DNA of 64,000 bases from Loripinus fragilis (taxonomy: Eukaryota; Mollusca; Bivalvia; Lucinida; Lucinidae), in the NCBI GenBank assembly GCA_964019695.1, contig OZ026531.1, forward strand, positions 7,449,701 through 7,513,700, read 5' to 3'. A program made the position numbers and the translations under genes. This document shows positions 1 through 11,449 of the stretch, in pieces (the stretch's first letter is position 1; each line of letters begins with the position of its first letter). The notes beneath the pieces were generated by a model. That model worked only from the letters and a program-made list of their open reading frames with translations, did no database searches and was not told the DNA's origin.

Positions 1-4
1 ACAG

Positions 5-178
5 AGTGTGAACCTCTACCCGCTATTGCCAATGGAGACTATGATACTACTGACACTACGTTAGGAACAGTTGTTAACGTGACATGCCACCCAGGCCACG
101 TCCTCTTTGGAACGCCAGAATTGAGATGCCTGGATGAAGTATTTCTCTGGGATCATGCTCTACCGTCCTGCAATCCAG
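5..178 (+). CDS. CCP/sushi exon, module A (gene 1)
   Basis: This exon codes for one complete complement-control (CCP/sushi) domain, a small disulfide-bonded module used for protein-protein binding in extracellular proteins. The four canonical cysteines are visible (EC, VTC, LRC, PSC), with the conserved tryptophan in FLWDHALPSC before the fourth. The acceptor is the ACAG at bases 1-4 and the donor is GTTTGT at 179, so the exon is phase 1 at both ends and can be duplicated or skipped without a frameshift. It joins in phase to the FReD exon at 10448. The gene continues upstream of the window, so the signal peptide and earlier domains are not visible. The CCP call is strong; the overall function (recognition or adhesion) is inference. 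Confidence 0.9.
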
Positions 179-1052
179 GTTTGTTGCTCGATATATTACA
201 CTTTAAAATAGGGAGTCATATATATAGATAGGCTAAGTTGTAAAGCGTACAATTGTGAATAATTTCTTATCCATCACTTTTTAAATTTATCCATATGTTT
301 TGGTTGAGAAATAAAACAACAAAGTTGATAACGCATTTTTATCTAGGTGCATGTGGTTAGGGAGTATCCTGTCTCAAATTACCTCATATGTGCTTTGTGT
401 AGTACAGTTCCTAGTAAACACTACTCTCTACTCGAAATTCTTTATGTAAAAGTATCCACGCATTATTGGATTTATTTAAGACATGAATTCAATTTTTGGT
501 CTGTTCATGGAATCGTGAGTACTTCGGGTTTCTTGCAAAATGGCAAGAGACCCAAATATTCATGAATATTATAAATATCTAAAACATAAAAATTATTATA
601 ATTTAGGAAACAAAACAGTTTTGTACTTAATATGAAATCAAATTAACGGCTCTGTCAGAGTGTAAAAAGGAAAAGCCAAACAGCCAGTGTGAACACGGAC
701 AGTCAATGGGGCACAAGAGGCTTTTTTTGCGTCGTGCGATTCGGGTGTGGCTCGCTGTCATTCACAACACCAACGCCACTTCTGGCAAATGAGCTCGATT
801 TTCGAAGCGTATTGAACTGGAAAGTTAGCTTGGCAGCTTTAAATCAAAGTTTGTGTCATTCATGAGACTATGAATGGTTGCAAACATCTGAAGGTTTGTT
901 AAAGGATTGCTTCGTAAATGTAAACATTTAACAAGCTGGATAAAAGAGATAAATTGCGAGCAACAAGTTGATATACTTTATAATGCACAATTGAAAATGC
1001 TATATTCTCTGTTATATGAAACTTCAATTACTTTAGAATCACCTATTAAGGA

Positions 1053-1237
1053 CCCGGCATGGTGTAGTGGACAAGTCACTCGCCTTGTACCCAGGGATCC
1101 TGAGTTTGATCCCCAGTTTCACCAGTCTGTCGGGTGAGACTTTACACTATAGCCTAGTCTTCTTGGGCCATTTAAAACCATATCCACTGCTAGTTGAACG
1201 TTCAGGTGCTCCCGTACATAAAACCACAAAAAAGAAT
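1053..1237 (+). mobile_element. tRNA-derived SINE remnant
   Basis: The left end looks like a tRNA with an A box (TGGTGTAGTGG) and a B box (GAGTTTGATCC) about 35 bp further on, followed by unrelated sequence and an A-rich stretch (ACCACAAAAAAG). It has no acceptor-stem pairing or mature anticodon arm that would support a functional tRNA. No clear target duplication was found and the 3' boundary is approximate. Confidence 0.55.
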
Positions 1238-1372
1238 AGTAACTGTTACTTCCAAGGTACGACCACAAAACGTTTATAGTGCGAAGGAAAACAAACTTCA
1301 ATATTGTGCAATGTTTACACGTCATCATTATGGTCATTATTATGTAACGTTGCCAAATATTTGATATATTCG

Positions 1373-1716
1373 TTTATCACATAACGTCGCGTCTGGGAGT
1401 GATATAACGCCATAACCTAAAATCGATACACCACTAGTGGTTTACAGATTTTGTAACATTATGTAATTATGTCCACTTTAACATAGCGTAAAAGATGAAA
1501 AAAAAGTTGCGTTTTCACGGTAATAATGCATTGTTAAAGTAATTTTAATGGCACACGATAAATAGAATCTATTATTCGTGCACCTGTATTATTGAATTTA
1601 TCAAACTCGTTGTCATAAAAGAGATGAAATGCTCGGCAAGCATTGCATGTTATCTCTATTCCTCAACTCGTTTAATAAATTCAATAAAACATGAGCACTC
1701 ATGTAAGATCCTCTAT
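1373..1716 (-). mobile_element. Foldback element, family A
   Basis: Non-coding element of about 340 bp seen repeatedly in the window. One end carries TTTATCACATAACGTCGCGT and CTGGGAGTGATATAACG; the other end reads CATGAGCACTCATGTAAGAT. Between them is a long imperfect hairpin built from TTGAATTTATCAAACTCGTT and its inverted partner. Other copies are at 3432, 4276, 5212, 29957, 35862/37243 and 43708. Confidence 0.75.
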
Positions 1717-1737
1717 GTATTGTCAGTTTCTATATTT

Positions 1738-1966
1738 TAATGTTATATCAGCCTGGTACATTCTTCCAGTCTGCTGTATTTGCAGAAGCCAAAAGGCCTA
1801 GGATAAATATAGTACACCGATGACCTATAGCAGACAACTTCCAAGGAACAGCCACAAAATGTTTTTAATGCGAAAGAAAAAGTCAATACTGTGCAATATT
1901 AAAATGTCATCATTATGGTCATTATTATGTAACCTTGCCAAATATTTAATATATCAAGGCCATCGT
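1738..1966 (+). repeat. Dispersed repeat B (uninterrupted copy)
   Basis: About 230 bp starting near GTTATATCAGCCTGGTACAT and ending AATATTTAATATATC. The same sequence occurs at 4137-4275 plus 4612-4735, where it is split by a family A element, and partly at 5102-5211. A further half-copy lies at about 1250-1370. It has no coding capacity. Confidence 0.7.
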
Positions 1967-2890
1967 CGCCAGTCCGGCAGGACAGGGAGCGCCGGACTAC
2001 TTTTTAGGACAAGTATACTTTCCACCATGTCCCTTTTTTCTCGTTTTGGTTCATTTTTCTTTGTGCTTACCTCTGATTTTCAATTTATTGATGCGTTCAT
2101 CAAAAACGCTCGTTGCGCGTTTCATCCATAGACCGACCTAGCCAAGGTGTGAAAACTTTGAAAAACAATGCAATTATTATAATGACAGTTATCATACTTA
2201 TGGGCCGTGTCGAGAGAAAGCCTGACGTAGTTGCATTCGAAGATTAAAGGCGCAGACCAGCCTACACATCTGCATAGTCTGATCATTGCCTTTGTTGCTC
2301 ACCCTCTTGAAATTATAATTGATAAACTTGCTACACGCAAAATTTCAGCTTTCTAGCTACATATACTTTCTGTAACTGAGCAGGTTGGTTTCAGTCTTGC
2401 ATGGTCGTAAACCCCCAAAAGACAGGTCTTCTCGCATTGAGGCCCAGATAATTTCTATGCGCCAGTTTCATTTCCCTCAAATTGACATTTTTTTCTTCTA
2501 AATAACATGTCGAGCGACTAAGTATGCCGTAACGAGCATCGTGGGCATGTGTTGTTACAATTCATTCCATTTCGGATATACAAGTTCTGCCAGTTCCAAT
2601 TCAGCCCAAGACGTTTCGGTTCCCCCAACGTTCATTCGACTTTAAGAATCATGAACAGAGAAGGGTTTAGCCGTTGTAGTTCGACAGTAGGCCCTGGCTT
2701 CATTACGATGAAGCCAAAGATCTCACGTTATGCCTATCGACAAGGGAACTCATCAAGGAAAGTTGTGCAGCAAAAATCTAGATGAAGCCGTCTGCATCCT
2801 TAAAGTAAAGGGTGTACTAATTGAAAATAATCTTATGTATATCTTTTCAAAAATACAACTCTTTGAAATACAATTATGCCCAGATCCAGA

Positions 2891-3034
2891 AAGTTATGTC
2901 AGAGGTTGGCGGTTGGCTTGGTAGCTTTGTGATTTTTCAGGAGATCTGGACCAGTATTGCTTAGAAACCATATTTTTGTGATTTTTCAGGGGGTGGGTCT
3001 GGACCCCTGTCCCCCTCTGGATCCGCCCATGACA
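2891..3034 (-). mobile_element. GGCGGATCCAG-type MITE fragment
   Basis: Ends in CTCTGGATCCGCCCATGA with G-rich and C-rich flanks, the terminal sequence shared with the fuller copy at 22570-22790. Further fragments lie near 31855-32140 and 35665-35725. Confidence 0.5.
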
Positions 3035-3431
3035 ACCAATGATCAGTGCTAAAAGAACTTTGCCAAAACCTGTGGGAACATAGGCGACATAATGTCTAAG
3101 AAATATGCTGAAGAAAAATGTAAAAAAAATCGTGACTAGCTGAAAACGATTTTGTTTAATATTTGGTTTTCTCACGCGCCAAGAAATATCTTTTCTAGCA
3201 AAAAATCGTGACTGAAATCTGGTCCCAAACGCATAAAACCCCATTAAAAACGCACATAGAAGCGCTAAAAATTCAAAATTTTCTCAGGGGAGACCCCCTA
3301 ACCCCCCCCCCTAACCCCCCCCCCTGACCAGAGGGGGAGTCCCCCTCTCGTGCTCTCCCCCTCTCGTGCCGTCGACACTCGACGATTTCCTCCGCTGGAC
3401 CACTTTTAAATACGCGGCGACGGCCCTGTAT

Positions 3432-3765
3432 ATTATTAGTTTATCACATGATGTTGCGTCTGGGAGTGATATAATGCAATGCAATTAAATCATTAAACAA
3501 CTAGTTCTTTTTACAGATTTTGTAACGTTACGTAATTATATTCCATTTTAACGTTGCTTAAAAGATATAAAAATATCATGCTTTCATAATAATGCGTTTT
3601 TATAGAATCTAACATTCGTGCTCCACTCTTATTGAATTTATCAAACTCGTTGCCAAAAAATGATAAAAAATGCTTGGCGAGCCCTCATTTTATCACTTTT
3701 CCTCAACTCGTTTAATAAATTCAATAAAACATGAGTGCTCATGTGAGATCCTCTATGTATTATCC
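3432..3765 (-). mobile_element. Foldback element, family A
   Basis: Starts TTTATCACATGATGTTGCGT and ends CATGAGTGCTCATGTGAGAT, with the same internal hairpin as the copy at 1373-1716 and the same orientation. Confidence 0.75.
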
Positions 3766-3778
3766 GTTTCTATATAGA

Positions 3779-4110
3779 GAATACTAGGTGAGTGTCTTTT
3801 GATATCAAGTTTACCAGGCAAGACTTTGAGAACGCTTGTTGACACCGCGAGGCTTGCCGAGCGATTCAACATGCATTCTCAAAGCCGAGCCTGGTAAACT
3901 TGATATCAAAAGACGCGAACCTGGTATTCTATTTATCAGTTTACCCATTGTTGAACACTCTTCAAACTAGCAATTATGACGTATTTTTTTCATTTTTGTG
4001 TAGATTCAGCGTCATTAGCGACGTCATTCAAAAATTGCAACGTCATCATGACCTGATAAAGGTAACATGCCGTGAGATAGGAAACGTTTATTAGGTTATG
4101 TTGAAACAAT
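3779..4110 (-). mobile_element. Foldback element, family C
   Basis: The core is a long inverted repeat: GATATCAAGTTTACCAGGC at 3800-3830 pairs with GCCTGGTAAACTTGATATC near 3890. It is followed by GTATTCTATTTATCAGTTTA and a tail with repeated ACGTCAT. It is the reverse complement of the copies at 4737-5096 and 10722-11085. Confidence 0.75.
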
Positions 4111-4136
4111 TTAGTTAATATAAGGGATGACTGATA

Positions 4137-4275
4137 AATTCTAATATTATATCAGCCCAGTACATTCTTCCAGTCTGCTGTATTTACAGAAGCCAAAAGG
4201 CCCTAGGATAAATATAGAAAACCGTTGACCTGTAGCAGGTTACTTCCAAGGAACAGCCACAAAACGTTTTTAAAT
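4137..4275 (+). repeat. Repeat B, left part (split by family A)
   Basis: Matches 1738-1876. The sequence stops at CACAAAACGTTTTTA where a family A element begins, and resumes at 4612 with ATGCGAAAGAAAAAGTC. The uninterrupted copy at 1850-1880 shows the joined site. Confidence 0.75.
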
Positions 4276-4611
4276 ATGGGATCTTACATGAGTGCTCATG
4301 TTTTATTGAATTTATTAAACGAGTTGGGGAGAAGAGATAAAATGCGAGGCTTGCCGAGCATTTTATATCTTTTTCGCAACGAGTTTAATAAATTCAATAA
4401 TACAAGGGCACGAATGTTAGATTCTGTTTATCATATGACATTAAGATTACTTTGAAATCTCATTTTTGCCTTTAAAACGTTATAATTTTGTCATTATGTA
4501 CGCAACGTTGTTTGGACGTCATAACGTTTCTTGAAAATCAATAAACCACTAGTGGTTTACAGATTTTATTGCATGGCGTTATTTCACTCCCAGACGCGCG
4601 ACGTCATATGA
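4276..4611 (+). mobile_element. Foldback element A inserted in repeat B
   Basis: Runs from TATGGGATCTTACATGAG to CGACGTCATATGAT, in the opposite orientation to the copies at 1373 and 3432. Because the host repeat exists intact elsewhere in the window, this copy gives the element's ends directly. Confidence 0.8.
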
Positions 4612-4735
4612 TAATGCGAAAGAAAAAGTCAGTATTGTGCAATATTTACACGTCATCATTATGGTCATTATTATATAACGTTGCCAAATATTTAATATAT
4701 TAGTGTATTGTCTGTTTCTATATCTTAATGTTTTA
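4612..4735 (+). repeat. Repeat B, right part
   Basis: Continues repeat B after the family A insertion (ATGCGAAAGAAAAAGTCAGT to AATATTTAATATATT). Matches 1879-1966. Confidence 0.7.
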
Positions 4736-4736
4736 T

Positions 4737-5096
4737 CAGTAACCTCTCATATTATCTGCATTGATGCACGCTGCCTGATAAACGTTGTCTATCTCAAGGC
4801 ATGTGCCTTCACCAGGTCATGATACCGTTGCACTTTTTGAATGACGTCTCTAATGACGCTGAATCAATACAAAAAACTAAAATTACGTCATAATCGCTCG
4901 TTTGAAGAGTGAATCAACTGGTAAACTGATAAATAGAACAGCAGGTTCGCGTCTTTCGATATTAAGTTTACCAGGCTCGGCTTAGAGAAGGGCATGTTGA
5001 ATCGCTCCGCAAGCCTTGCAATGTCAACAAGCGTTCTCAAAGCCTTGACTGGTAAACTTGATATCAAAAGACACTCAACTAGTATTCTCTATGTAT
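4737..5096 (+). mobile_element. Foldback element, family C
   Basis: About 360 bp, starting CAGTAACCTCTCATATTA, passing through TGCCTGATAAACGTTGTC and repeated ACGTCAT motifs, then the long inverted repeat around TAAGTTTACCAGGCTCGGC. It abuts repeat B on its left and another B copy on its right. Confidence 0.75.
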
Positions 5097-5211
5097 TGTC
5101 CGTTTCTATATTCTAATGTTATATCAGGCCAATGCATGCTTCCAGTTTGCTATATTTGCACAAGACAAAAGGCCTAGGTTCAAAATAGTAAACCAATGAC
5201 CTGTAGCAGGA

Positions 5212-5535
5212 TAAATAGAGGATCTTACATGAATGCTCATGTTTTATTGAATTTATTAAACGAGTTGAGGAAAAAGAGATAAAATGCAAGGCTCGCTTTT
5301 TCGCAATGAGTTTAATAGCTTCAATAATACAGGAGCACGAATGTTAGATTCTATTTATCATATAATATTAAGATTGCTTAAAAGCTCATAATGTCGTAAA
5401 ACGTTATAATTTTGTCATTTTGTACGTAACGTTGTTATGGATGTCATAAGGTTTCCGGAAAATCTGTAAACTACTAGTGATTTATCGATTTTAATGCATG
5501 GCGTTATTTCACTCCCAGACGTGAAGTCATATGAT
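5212..5535 (+). mobile_element. Foldback element, family A
   Basis: Runs from GAGGATCTTACATGAATGCT to CAGACGTGAAGTCATATGAT. It again lies inside a repeat B segment (5102-5211 on its left). Confidence 0.75.
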
Positions 5536-5589
5536 AGAATGGACTAATTTAGTAAATGACAGTTTATTGACTATCTTGATGAGCAAACA

Positions 5590-6098
5590 GTAGCTTGGCC
5601 CACCGTCTTCTTTAGCTCTGACTATCTGTGAGTTGTGAGCCCTTTTCTCTGTTTCATCATAGTGCATTAATTTTGATTATATTGTTTATCTACAGTGATA
5701 CATTGCAATAGTTAGTACATTGCATGCGAGCTTAACATTTTTTGTGCTTCAACAACAACATAATCTAGGGCGAAGGTTTGGTACCAGTAAAGTGTATTTA
5801 AGCCCCCCCCCCCCCAGTGGCTTTGGCTACTGTCAGTTCTAAGGCCGTGATTCTGTTGTTTTGATTCGTTGTTGATTGTTGCTCCCATTGTGGGATTCTG
5901 TAATTGTTCTATGTTTTATTGTGCATTACTTTATGCCCATTATAGCTTAGCAATCATCATGGGGAAGAGAGAGCTGGTTGCTTTGCTTTGTTTGTCTTCC
6001 TGGTGTCTCATGATTGCTGGGTGGCTCTTCCTCACGATGCCATTGGTTTGTCAGCAGTTTGTGATTGTGGTATTTCCTGATCATACACACTTACTATA
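5590..6098 (+). mobile_element. Truncated retroelement tail, subfamily S
   Basis: A 5'-truncated copy of an abundant element. Shared landmarks are TTTAGCTCTGACTATCTGTG, GAAGGTTTGGTACCAGT, TTGCAATCATC, AGAGAGAGCTGGTTGCTTTG and the end TTTCCTGATCATACACACTT. Related copies are at 16540, 17471, 18105, 21868, 22093 (-), 27968, 38988/39780, 51587 (-) and 55800. The end matches in layout the 3' end of the reverse-transcriptase element at 14735-16166. Confidence 0.65.
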
Positions 6099-6360
6099 TT
6101 TTACTATATATGTACCAGTGCATATGTCTTAAATACATCACATAACGTTTAATTACATCACCTTAATGCCTGTTACTGTTTGATGATGCTACAACACCAC
6201 AAGGTTAAAAGTCATAAGTCCTGTTTGATGCAACGCGTCAATAACGAAACAGATATCAAACAGGGCCAATACTTGATAAACAGTATGATACTATAGACAA
6301 AAATATCAAGCAAGACTACATTAAAGCTGCATAGTCTGAAATTTTTGATCTTCTAATTTT

Positions 6361-6421
6361 TATACCCCCGGTACGAAGTATATAGGAGGTATACAGTTTT
6401 TGCCTTTTCTGTAATTATGTT

Positions 6422-6456
<35 letters not shown>

Positions 6457-7820
6457 AAACTTTTTTTCCGTCAAAGGTTTCTCAGCAACTACTTGGGGGG
6501 TACGAAGTATATAGGGGGTATATAGTTTTTGCCTTTTCTGTAATTATGTTTGTCTGTTTGTCTGTCTGTAAACTTTTTTTCCGTCAAAGATTTCTCAGCA
6601 ACTACTTGGGTTAGGGTTCTGAAATTTGGTTCAAAGCTTGATAGTGATGAGTTGTATTGTGTAACAAAAGAACAGCCACATATTGCTTATCAGTCCCTTT
6701 ATTTGTTCATTTTTCTTTCTCTCCAACGGAAATTTCTGTCACAGATTTCTCAGCTCCTATTGGAGCCAGTGTTTTCAAATTTTGTGTACATCTTCAGGAT
6801 GGCAAAGTGTACTGTGTAAATGGAAATTAAGATGCTTATCCTCATTTTGCCTTCTTTTTTCAAATTTTCATTTTTTCCTTCTTTCACTATTAAATAATAC
6901 ATATGGACATTTTTTCTGTCAAAGATTTCTCAGCAACCATTTGAGTTAGGATTCTGAAATTTGGTACAAAGCTTAATAGTGATGAGTTGTATTGTGTAAC
7001 AAACAAACAGCCACATATTACTTATCAGTCCTTTTATTTGTTCATTTTTCTTTCTCTCCAATGGAAATTTCTGTCACAGATTTCTCAGCTCCTATTGGAG
7101 CCAGTGTTTTCAAATTTTGTGTACACCTTCAGGAAGGCAAAGTGTATTGTGTAAATGGAAATTAGATGCTAATCCTCATTTTGCCTTCTTTTTTCAAATT
7201 TTCATTTTTTCCTTCTTTCACTCTTGTATAATACATATAGACATTTTTTTCTGTCAAAGATTTCTCAGCAACTACTTGAGTTAGGATTCTGAAATTTGGT
7301 ACAAAGCTTGATAGTGATTAGTTGGATTGTGTAACAAAAGAACAGCCACATATTGCTTATCAGTCCATTTATTTATTCATTTTTGTTTCTCTCCAATGAA
7401 AATTTCTGTCGCAGATCTCTTGGCTCCTAATGGAGCCAGTGTTTTCAAATTTAGTGTACACCTTCAGGTAGGCTAAGTGTATTGTGTAAATGAAAATAAA
7501 GATGCTAAAGCTCATTTTGCCTTCTTTTTCAATTTTTCCTTCTGTCACTCCTATATAACACATATGGACGTTTTTTGTCAGGGTTTTCTCAGCAACTATT
7601 TGATTTAGGATTATGAAATTTTGTGTACTTTCAGGTAGGAGAAGTGTACTGTGTAAATTAAAACTAAGGTGTTAATCCTCATTTTGCCTTCTTTTTTCAA
7701 ATTTTCAACTTTTCCTTCTGTCACTCTTATAGAACACATATGGACATTTTTCATCAAAGTTTTCTCAGAAACTACTTGATTTAGGATTATGAAATCTTTG
7801 ACAATTTTGTCTTTTCTCTG
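6361..7820 (+). repeat. Long-period tandem array (~333 bp) with CTGT microsatellite
   Basis: A hairpin-like start (TACCCCCGGTACGAAGTATA) leads into a CTGT microsatellite at about 6423-6457. Tandem copies of a roughly 333-bp unit follow, marked by TCAAAGATTTCTCAGCAACT at about 6587, 6920 and 7254, with shorter, more diverged units near 7576 and 7755. Each full unit also carries GAGCCAGTGTTTTCAAAT and CTCATTTTGCCTTCTTTT. Non-coding. The layout (short start, microsatellite, tandem core) resembles the pearl/CvA type of bivalve element, but membership is not established. Confidence 0.75.
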
Positions 7821-7879
7821 AAAGTGTTACAACCTCTGATGGCTACCGCCAGGGGTATGTGAGCTTTGCTCACTTTTTA

Positions 7880-8260
7880 CTATATTTAAAATAATGATTT
7901 TATTTTTCATGAACACAGTAAAAATACTCAAATTCAGGTAAACATTTTACCATTTTCGTAAATCTTAACAAGTTATCACTATCAAAACAACTGCATTTAT
8001 GTTAAAATTCAACGGTCTAGAATTATTGGAGGGACGCAAATAATTACCAACAAGAGAAAAAAACACCTATTTGATAAAATAATTCACTTTTCCATGCAGT
8101 TTTCAGCTGTACTGAACATTTTTATTGTGAAAACATAGCTCAATTATACTTTTACAAATGATTTAAAATGAAAATAAAAATTTTCGAAAAAATGTTCATA
8201 GTTACAGAGTATGCAGCTTTAATTCATACACACCAGATAAGGAAATCTGATATTTTAGCC
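7880..8260 (+). repeat. Dispersed repeat, inverted copy at 38290
   Basis: AT-rich block (for example GGACGCAAATAATTACCAAC) that matches the reverse complement of about 38290-38610 (GTTGGTAATTATTTGCATCC). No coding capacity was recognised. The open frame at 8168-8452 lies partly in it and is rejected. Confidence 0.65.
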
Positions 8261-9140
8261 TGGGATAGAAAACGTATCTTACCAAAGTTATCTTTTTTTG
8301 TTATGTACTCTTTATTCAGAATTACATCTGTACAATATATGTATCACAATTTAAGCATATCAATATATCTGAAGATGGCACAATATTTTATCAAAACGAG
8401 AATCAACATGACAGAGGCGATAGAAGTGCGAGTGTATATACCTAAACTATAGATTTTTATTTTTATTTTAAGGTATATAGAGATATATAGACACCTTCAT
8501 ACCTGTTGTTTTCCTTTTGTTGTTTTTTATTACCAATTAACTACGCTGCATTAATGATAGCGTTTTCCATTGCCCCATTCATGCTGATACTCATTAAAAC
8601 ACATACCAAAGTGATTTGCCAATCAGAGAGTCTTTAACAAATATTACATTGTAATGTTCAAATGCAACCTTAAATACTGTTCCAATAACAACTTAAATAA
8701 ACAAATAAATAAAATGTATCATGCGCATGTCTCTCGACGTATTTGTCAGTTTGTTTAAAGTGTTAAAATGCAAGCAATTAAAGAGTTAATTTTTGAATAT
8801 ATGTGAAGTGGGTAGTGTTAATGTCTATCGTTCTTATTATAATTATTTTAATAAAGCAGTCAGAAAAAAAAACAAAAAAAAAAACAGAACAAAATCTATT
8901 CACAGCCTCTCTAAAATCACCATTTCTAATTATGGTGTTGAATTTGATCTTTGGCTAAAGCAATGTAGTGTTTTGCTTCTTTTCTTTCATGTGATATTTT
9001 TAAAAAGCCCTTAGCAGTTCGCATGTATAAGTAATATCACTCTCGTTCTAATCCTACACTTTGTATTAATAGGCGATTTATAATTGTACACTTGTACAAT
9101 TATCTTTCTGAAATATAATATGTTTTAACTAAATACTACA

Positions 9141-9467
9141 TTGGTTGGTTGGTTTTGTTGCTTTACATCCCAAGTCAACAGCTATGGTCATTGCGGGACG
9201 GTCAGTTCACCTAACCACACTTTTTCCTGGGCAGGCTTGAACAAGCGGATAACCAGTAATTCGTGCACAAACTTTCGCTTGTAACTGACAACAACCCTTC
9301 TTGAATGAATCAGCGGAAGGGAGGAAAATGACTGTAGAAATTATTTAATGATCAATCTCCACAAAAGTATGGGACCGGGCCGGGATCGAACTCGGGACCC
9401 CTGGAATTGCAGTCAGACACGCATCTGTAGCCAGACACGTTACCGACTGCGCTACGCGGCCCGGTAT
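9141..9467 (-). mobile_element. tRNA-derived SINE with perfect target duplication
   Basis: On the minus strand the element starts CCGGGCCGCGTAGCGCAGTC, has an A box (TAGCGCAGTCGG) and a B box (GAGTTCGATCC), and ends in a short (AACC)n tail, seen on the plus strand as TTGGTTGGTTGG at 9141. Both sides are flanked by the same 11 bp, TAAATACTACA (9130-9140 and 9468-9478), which is the expected target-site duplication of a retroposed copy. Confidence 0.88.
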
Positions 9468-10447
9468 TAAATACTACATAGTATGACATTGGTTTACCAT
9501 TAACTTTGTCTCAAAGATAATACCAGCACTCCAAAACATTTACTGTAATCTACAAATAATTGATAATCAGTTTTTCAAACAAATTATATCCAAATGGTTT
9601 AAATGACATGCAATATAAATATTCTTTAAATACCTTGACACTGACCTTTGAATAAAAGGATCTTATTAGCAATATCGAAACCCTTGTGATATAAACACAC
9701 CTTAGGTAATCAGTGTGCGTAATATAAGATACCTACATCTTATCAATTAAGAGATATTTTTTACAAGGCATATGCCCAGAATCTAAGAATGTTGACCTTG
9801 ACCCTTGACTTAAATTACAGCCCTCACGTGACACTCTGTAATCAACCAGCTTTCATACTATGTATACACACCACACAAACATTGTAGTAAATATGAATAC
9901 CCTACGTCAAGTAATTAGAAAAGAAGTTGGAAATTTAATACATAAAGTCTGTTTTTATGTGAACTTGACCTTGAATTTTGACTATCTGGTCATATTACCA
10001 ATTCATTACATTTGTTATAACCCCAACAATATATGCAATTATAGTACAAAATATGAACTACCTTCATAAAAAATGAAAAAAGCTGATTTTGTGTTTTAGT
10101 TGTTTCACATATTTAAAGTAGATTTGACCTTGACCTTTGAATTCAAGCAAAAATAAAAAAGGCGTTCTTGACATTAACACATCATTAGCAATCATTATAG
10201 CCTCGCGTTGAAAAAGTTGGGGTTCTACTAGATTTGGGTTGCCCGTCATTTCGTTTTTCAGTCATTCCATAGTTCCGCCAAAATTTCTTTTCTGCTCAAT
10301 ATACTAAAACTAATGAAGATAATTTCATCAAATTTTATATTTACTTTCATACTGACAATATCTACCCTGATATTTTTACCTGCCATTTTATAGAGTAGTG
10401 CACTTTAATACCTTTATAAGTCTATAAATGTATTGTTATAATTGCAG

Positions 10448-10584
10448 TAAGGACAAGAAAGGATTGCCAAGACTTGTTTAAAGAAGGCTACACTACTTCA
10501 GGAACTTACGCTGTGGTTCTGTGTACAGCATGTCCTCCAGTTGACGTTTACTGTGATATGACATCTTATGAAGGGGGTTGGACT
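10448..10584 (+). CDS. FReD exon 1, module A (gene 1)
   Basis: Codes for the N-terminal subdomain of a fibrinogen-related domain: KDCQDLFKEGYTTSGTYAV, then VYCDMTSYEGGWT. The DC and YC cysteines form the usual first disulfide of FReDs. Two further cysteines in a CTAC motif lie between them and are not part of the usual pattern; module B has CLIC at the same place. The acceptor is TTGCAG and the donor GTAAGT, entering in phase 1 and leaving in phase 0. That matches the next exon at 17119, which begins in phase 0 with AFQYR. Confidence 0.92.
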
Positions 10585-10721
10585 GTAAGTAATAATCTTT
10601 ATCAGTTACCTCTCATATCAGGTCTACACTGATGTTGGTGGTATAAAATAGCTGTACAATGGGTTGTCCACCCATATGTAAGATAATCCACTCGCTAAAG
10701 CTCGTGGATAATCTTCACTTC

Positions 10722-11085
10722 TCAGTTACCTCTCATATTAACTGCCTAGTTGCACGTTGCCTGATAAACGTTGTCTATCTCACGGCATGTGCCTTTATCA
10801 GGTCAGGATGACGTTGCATTTTTTGAATGACGACGCTAATGACACTGAATTAATACAAAATCGAAAATTACGTCATAATCGCTAGTTTGAATAATGAAAC
10901 AATGAGTAAACTGATAAATAGAATACCAGGTTCGCGTCTTTTGATATGAAGTTTACCAGGCTTGGCTTTGAAAATGCATATTGAATTGCTCGGCAAGCCT
11001 CACAATGTCAACAAGCATTCTCAAAGACTTGCCTGGTAAACTTGATATTAAAGGACACTCAACTAGTATTCTATATTTTTGGGAA
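10722..11085 (+). mobile_element. Foldback element, family C
   Basis: Starts CAGTTACCTCTCATATTAAC, with the same TGCCTGATAAACGTTGTC, ACGTCAT-rich middle and inverted repeat (GTTTACCAGGCTTGGC against ACTTGCCTGGTAAAC) as 4737-5096. A partial second copy follows at 11150-11316. Confidence 0.75.
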
Positions 11086-11149
11086 GTTAGGCATTTTTTT
11101 ATATATATATCAAACTGCATCAAACTGCATTTTGAATAATGAAATAATA

Positions 11150-11316
11150 GGTAAACACCAGGTTCCCGTCTTTTAATATCAAGTTTACCAGGCTCGGCTT
11201 TGAAAATGCATGTTGACTCGCTCGGCAAGCCTCACGATGTCAACAAGCGTTCTCAAAGACTTGCTGGGTAAACTTGATATTCAAGGACACTCACCTAGTA
11301 TTCTCTATTTTTCGGA
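11150..11316 (+). mobile_element. Foldback element C, partial copy
   Basis: Contains only the inverted-repeat half (CAAGTTTACCAGGCTCGGC to TGGGTAAACTTGATAT). It sits beside two CATCAAACTGCATC direct repeats, suggesting that this intron segment was duplicated together with the exon fragments that follow. Confidence 0.65.
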
Positions 11317-11363
11317 AGTTAGGCAATCGGTTTTTATTTAACCAACTGCATCAAACTGCATCA

Positions 11364-11408
11364 GCTGACTTCTACTGTGATATGACCTCTGTGGGAGGGG
11401 GATTGACT
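11364..11408 (+). pseudogene. Decayed copy of the end of FReD exon 1 (first)
   Basis: Reads ADFYCDMTSVGGGLT, then GTAAGAAGTAATCTTTAT. That closely matches the last 45 bp of exon 10448-10584 plus the first bases of its intron (GTAAGTAATAATCTTTAT). The conserved tryptophan codon of GGWT is changed to TTG (leucine), and the 5' half of the exon with its cysteines is absent. A donor-like GTAAGA remains. It is a relic of local exon duplication and is unlikely to be spliced in. Confidence 0.8.
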
Positions 11409-11449
11409 GTAAGAAGTAATCTTTATTTGGAAGACAGGCATTTAGTTTT

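Larger units (their letters stand above)
179..10447 (+). other. Intron between CCP-A and FReD-A exon 1
   Basis: A 10.3-kb intron (GTTTGT to TTGCAG). No coding exon was recognised in it. It holds a SINE remnant near 1053, several copies of foldback families A, B and C (1373-5535), a truncated retroelement copy (5590-6098), a 333-bp tandem array (about 6580-7800) and a recent SINE (9141-9467). Stretches 179-1050, 2170-2890, 8460-9130 and 9480-10440 contain nothing I can identify beyond AT-rich sequence. Confidence 0.7.

Noticed and set aside
8168..8452. 94-codon open frame as a gene
   Set aside because: AT-rich, partly inside a repeat with an inverted copy at 38290, no recognisable motif.
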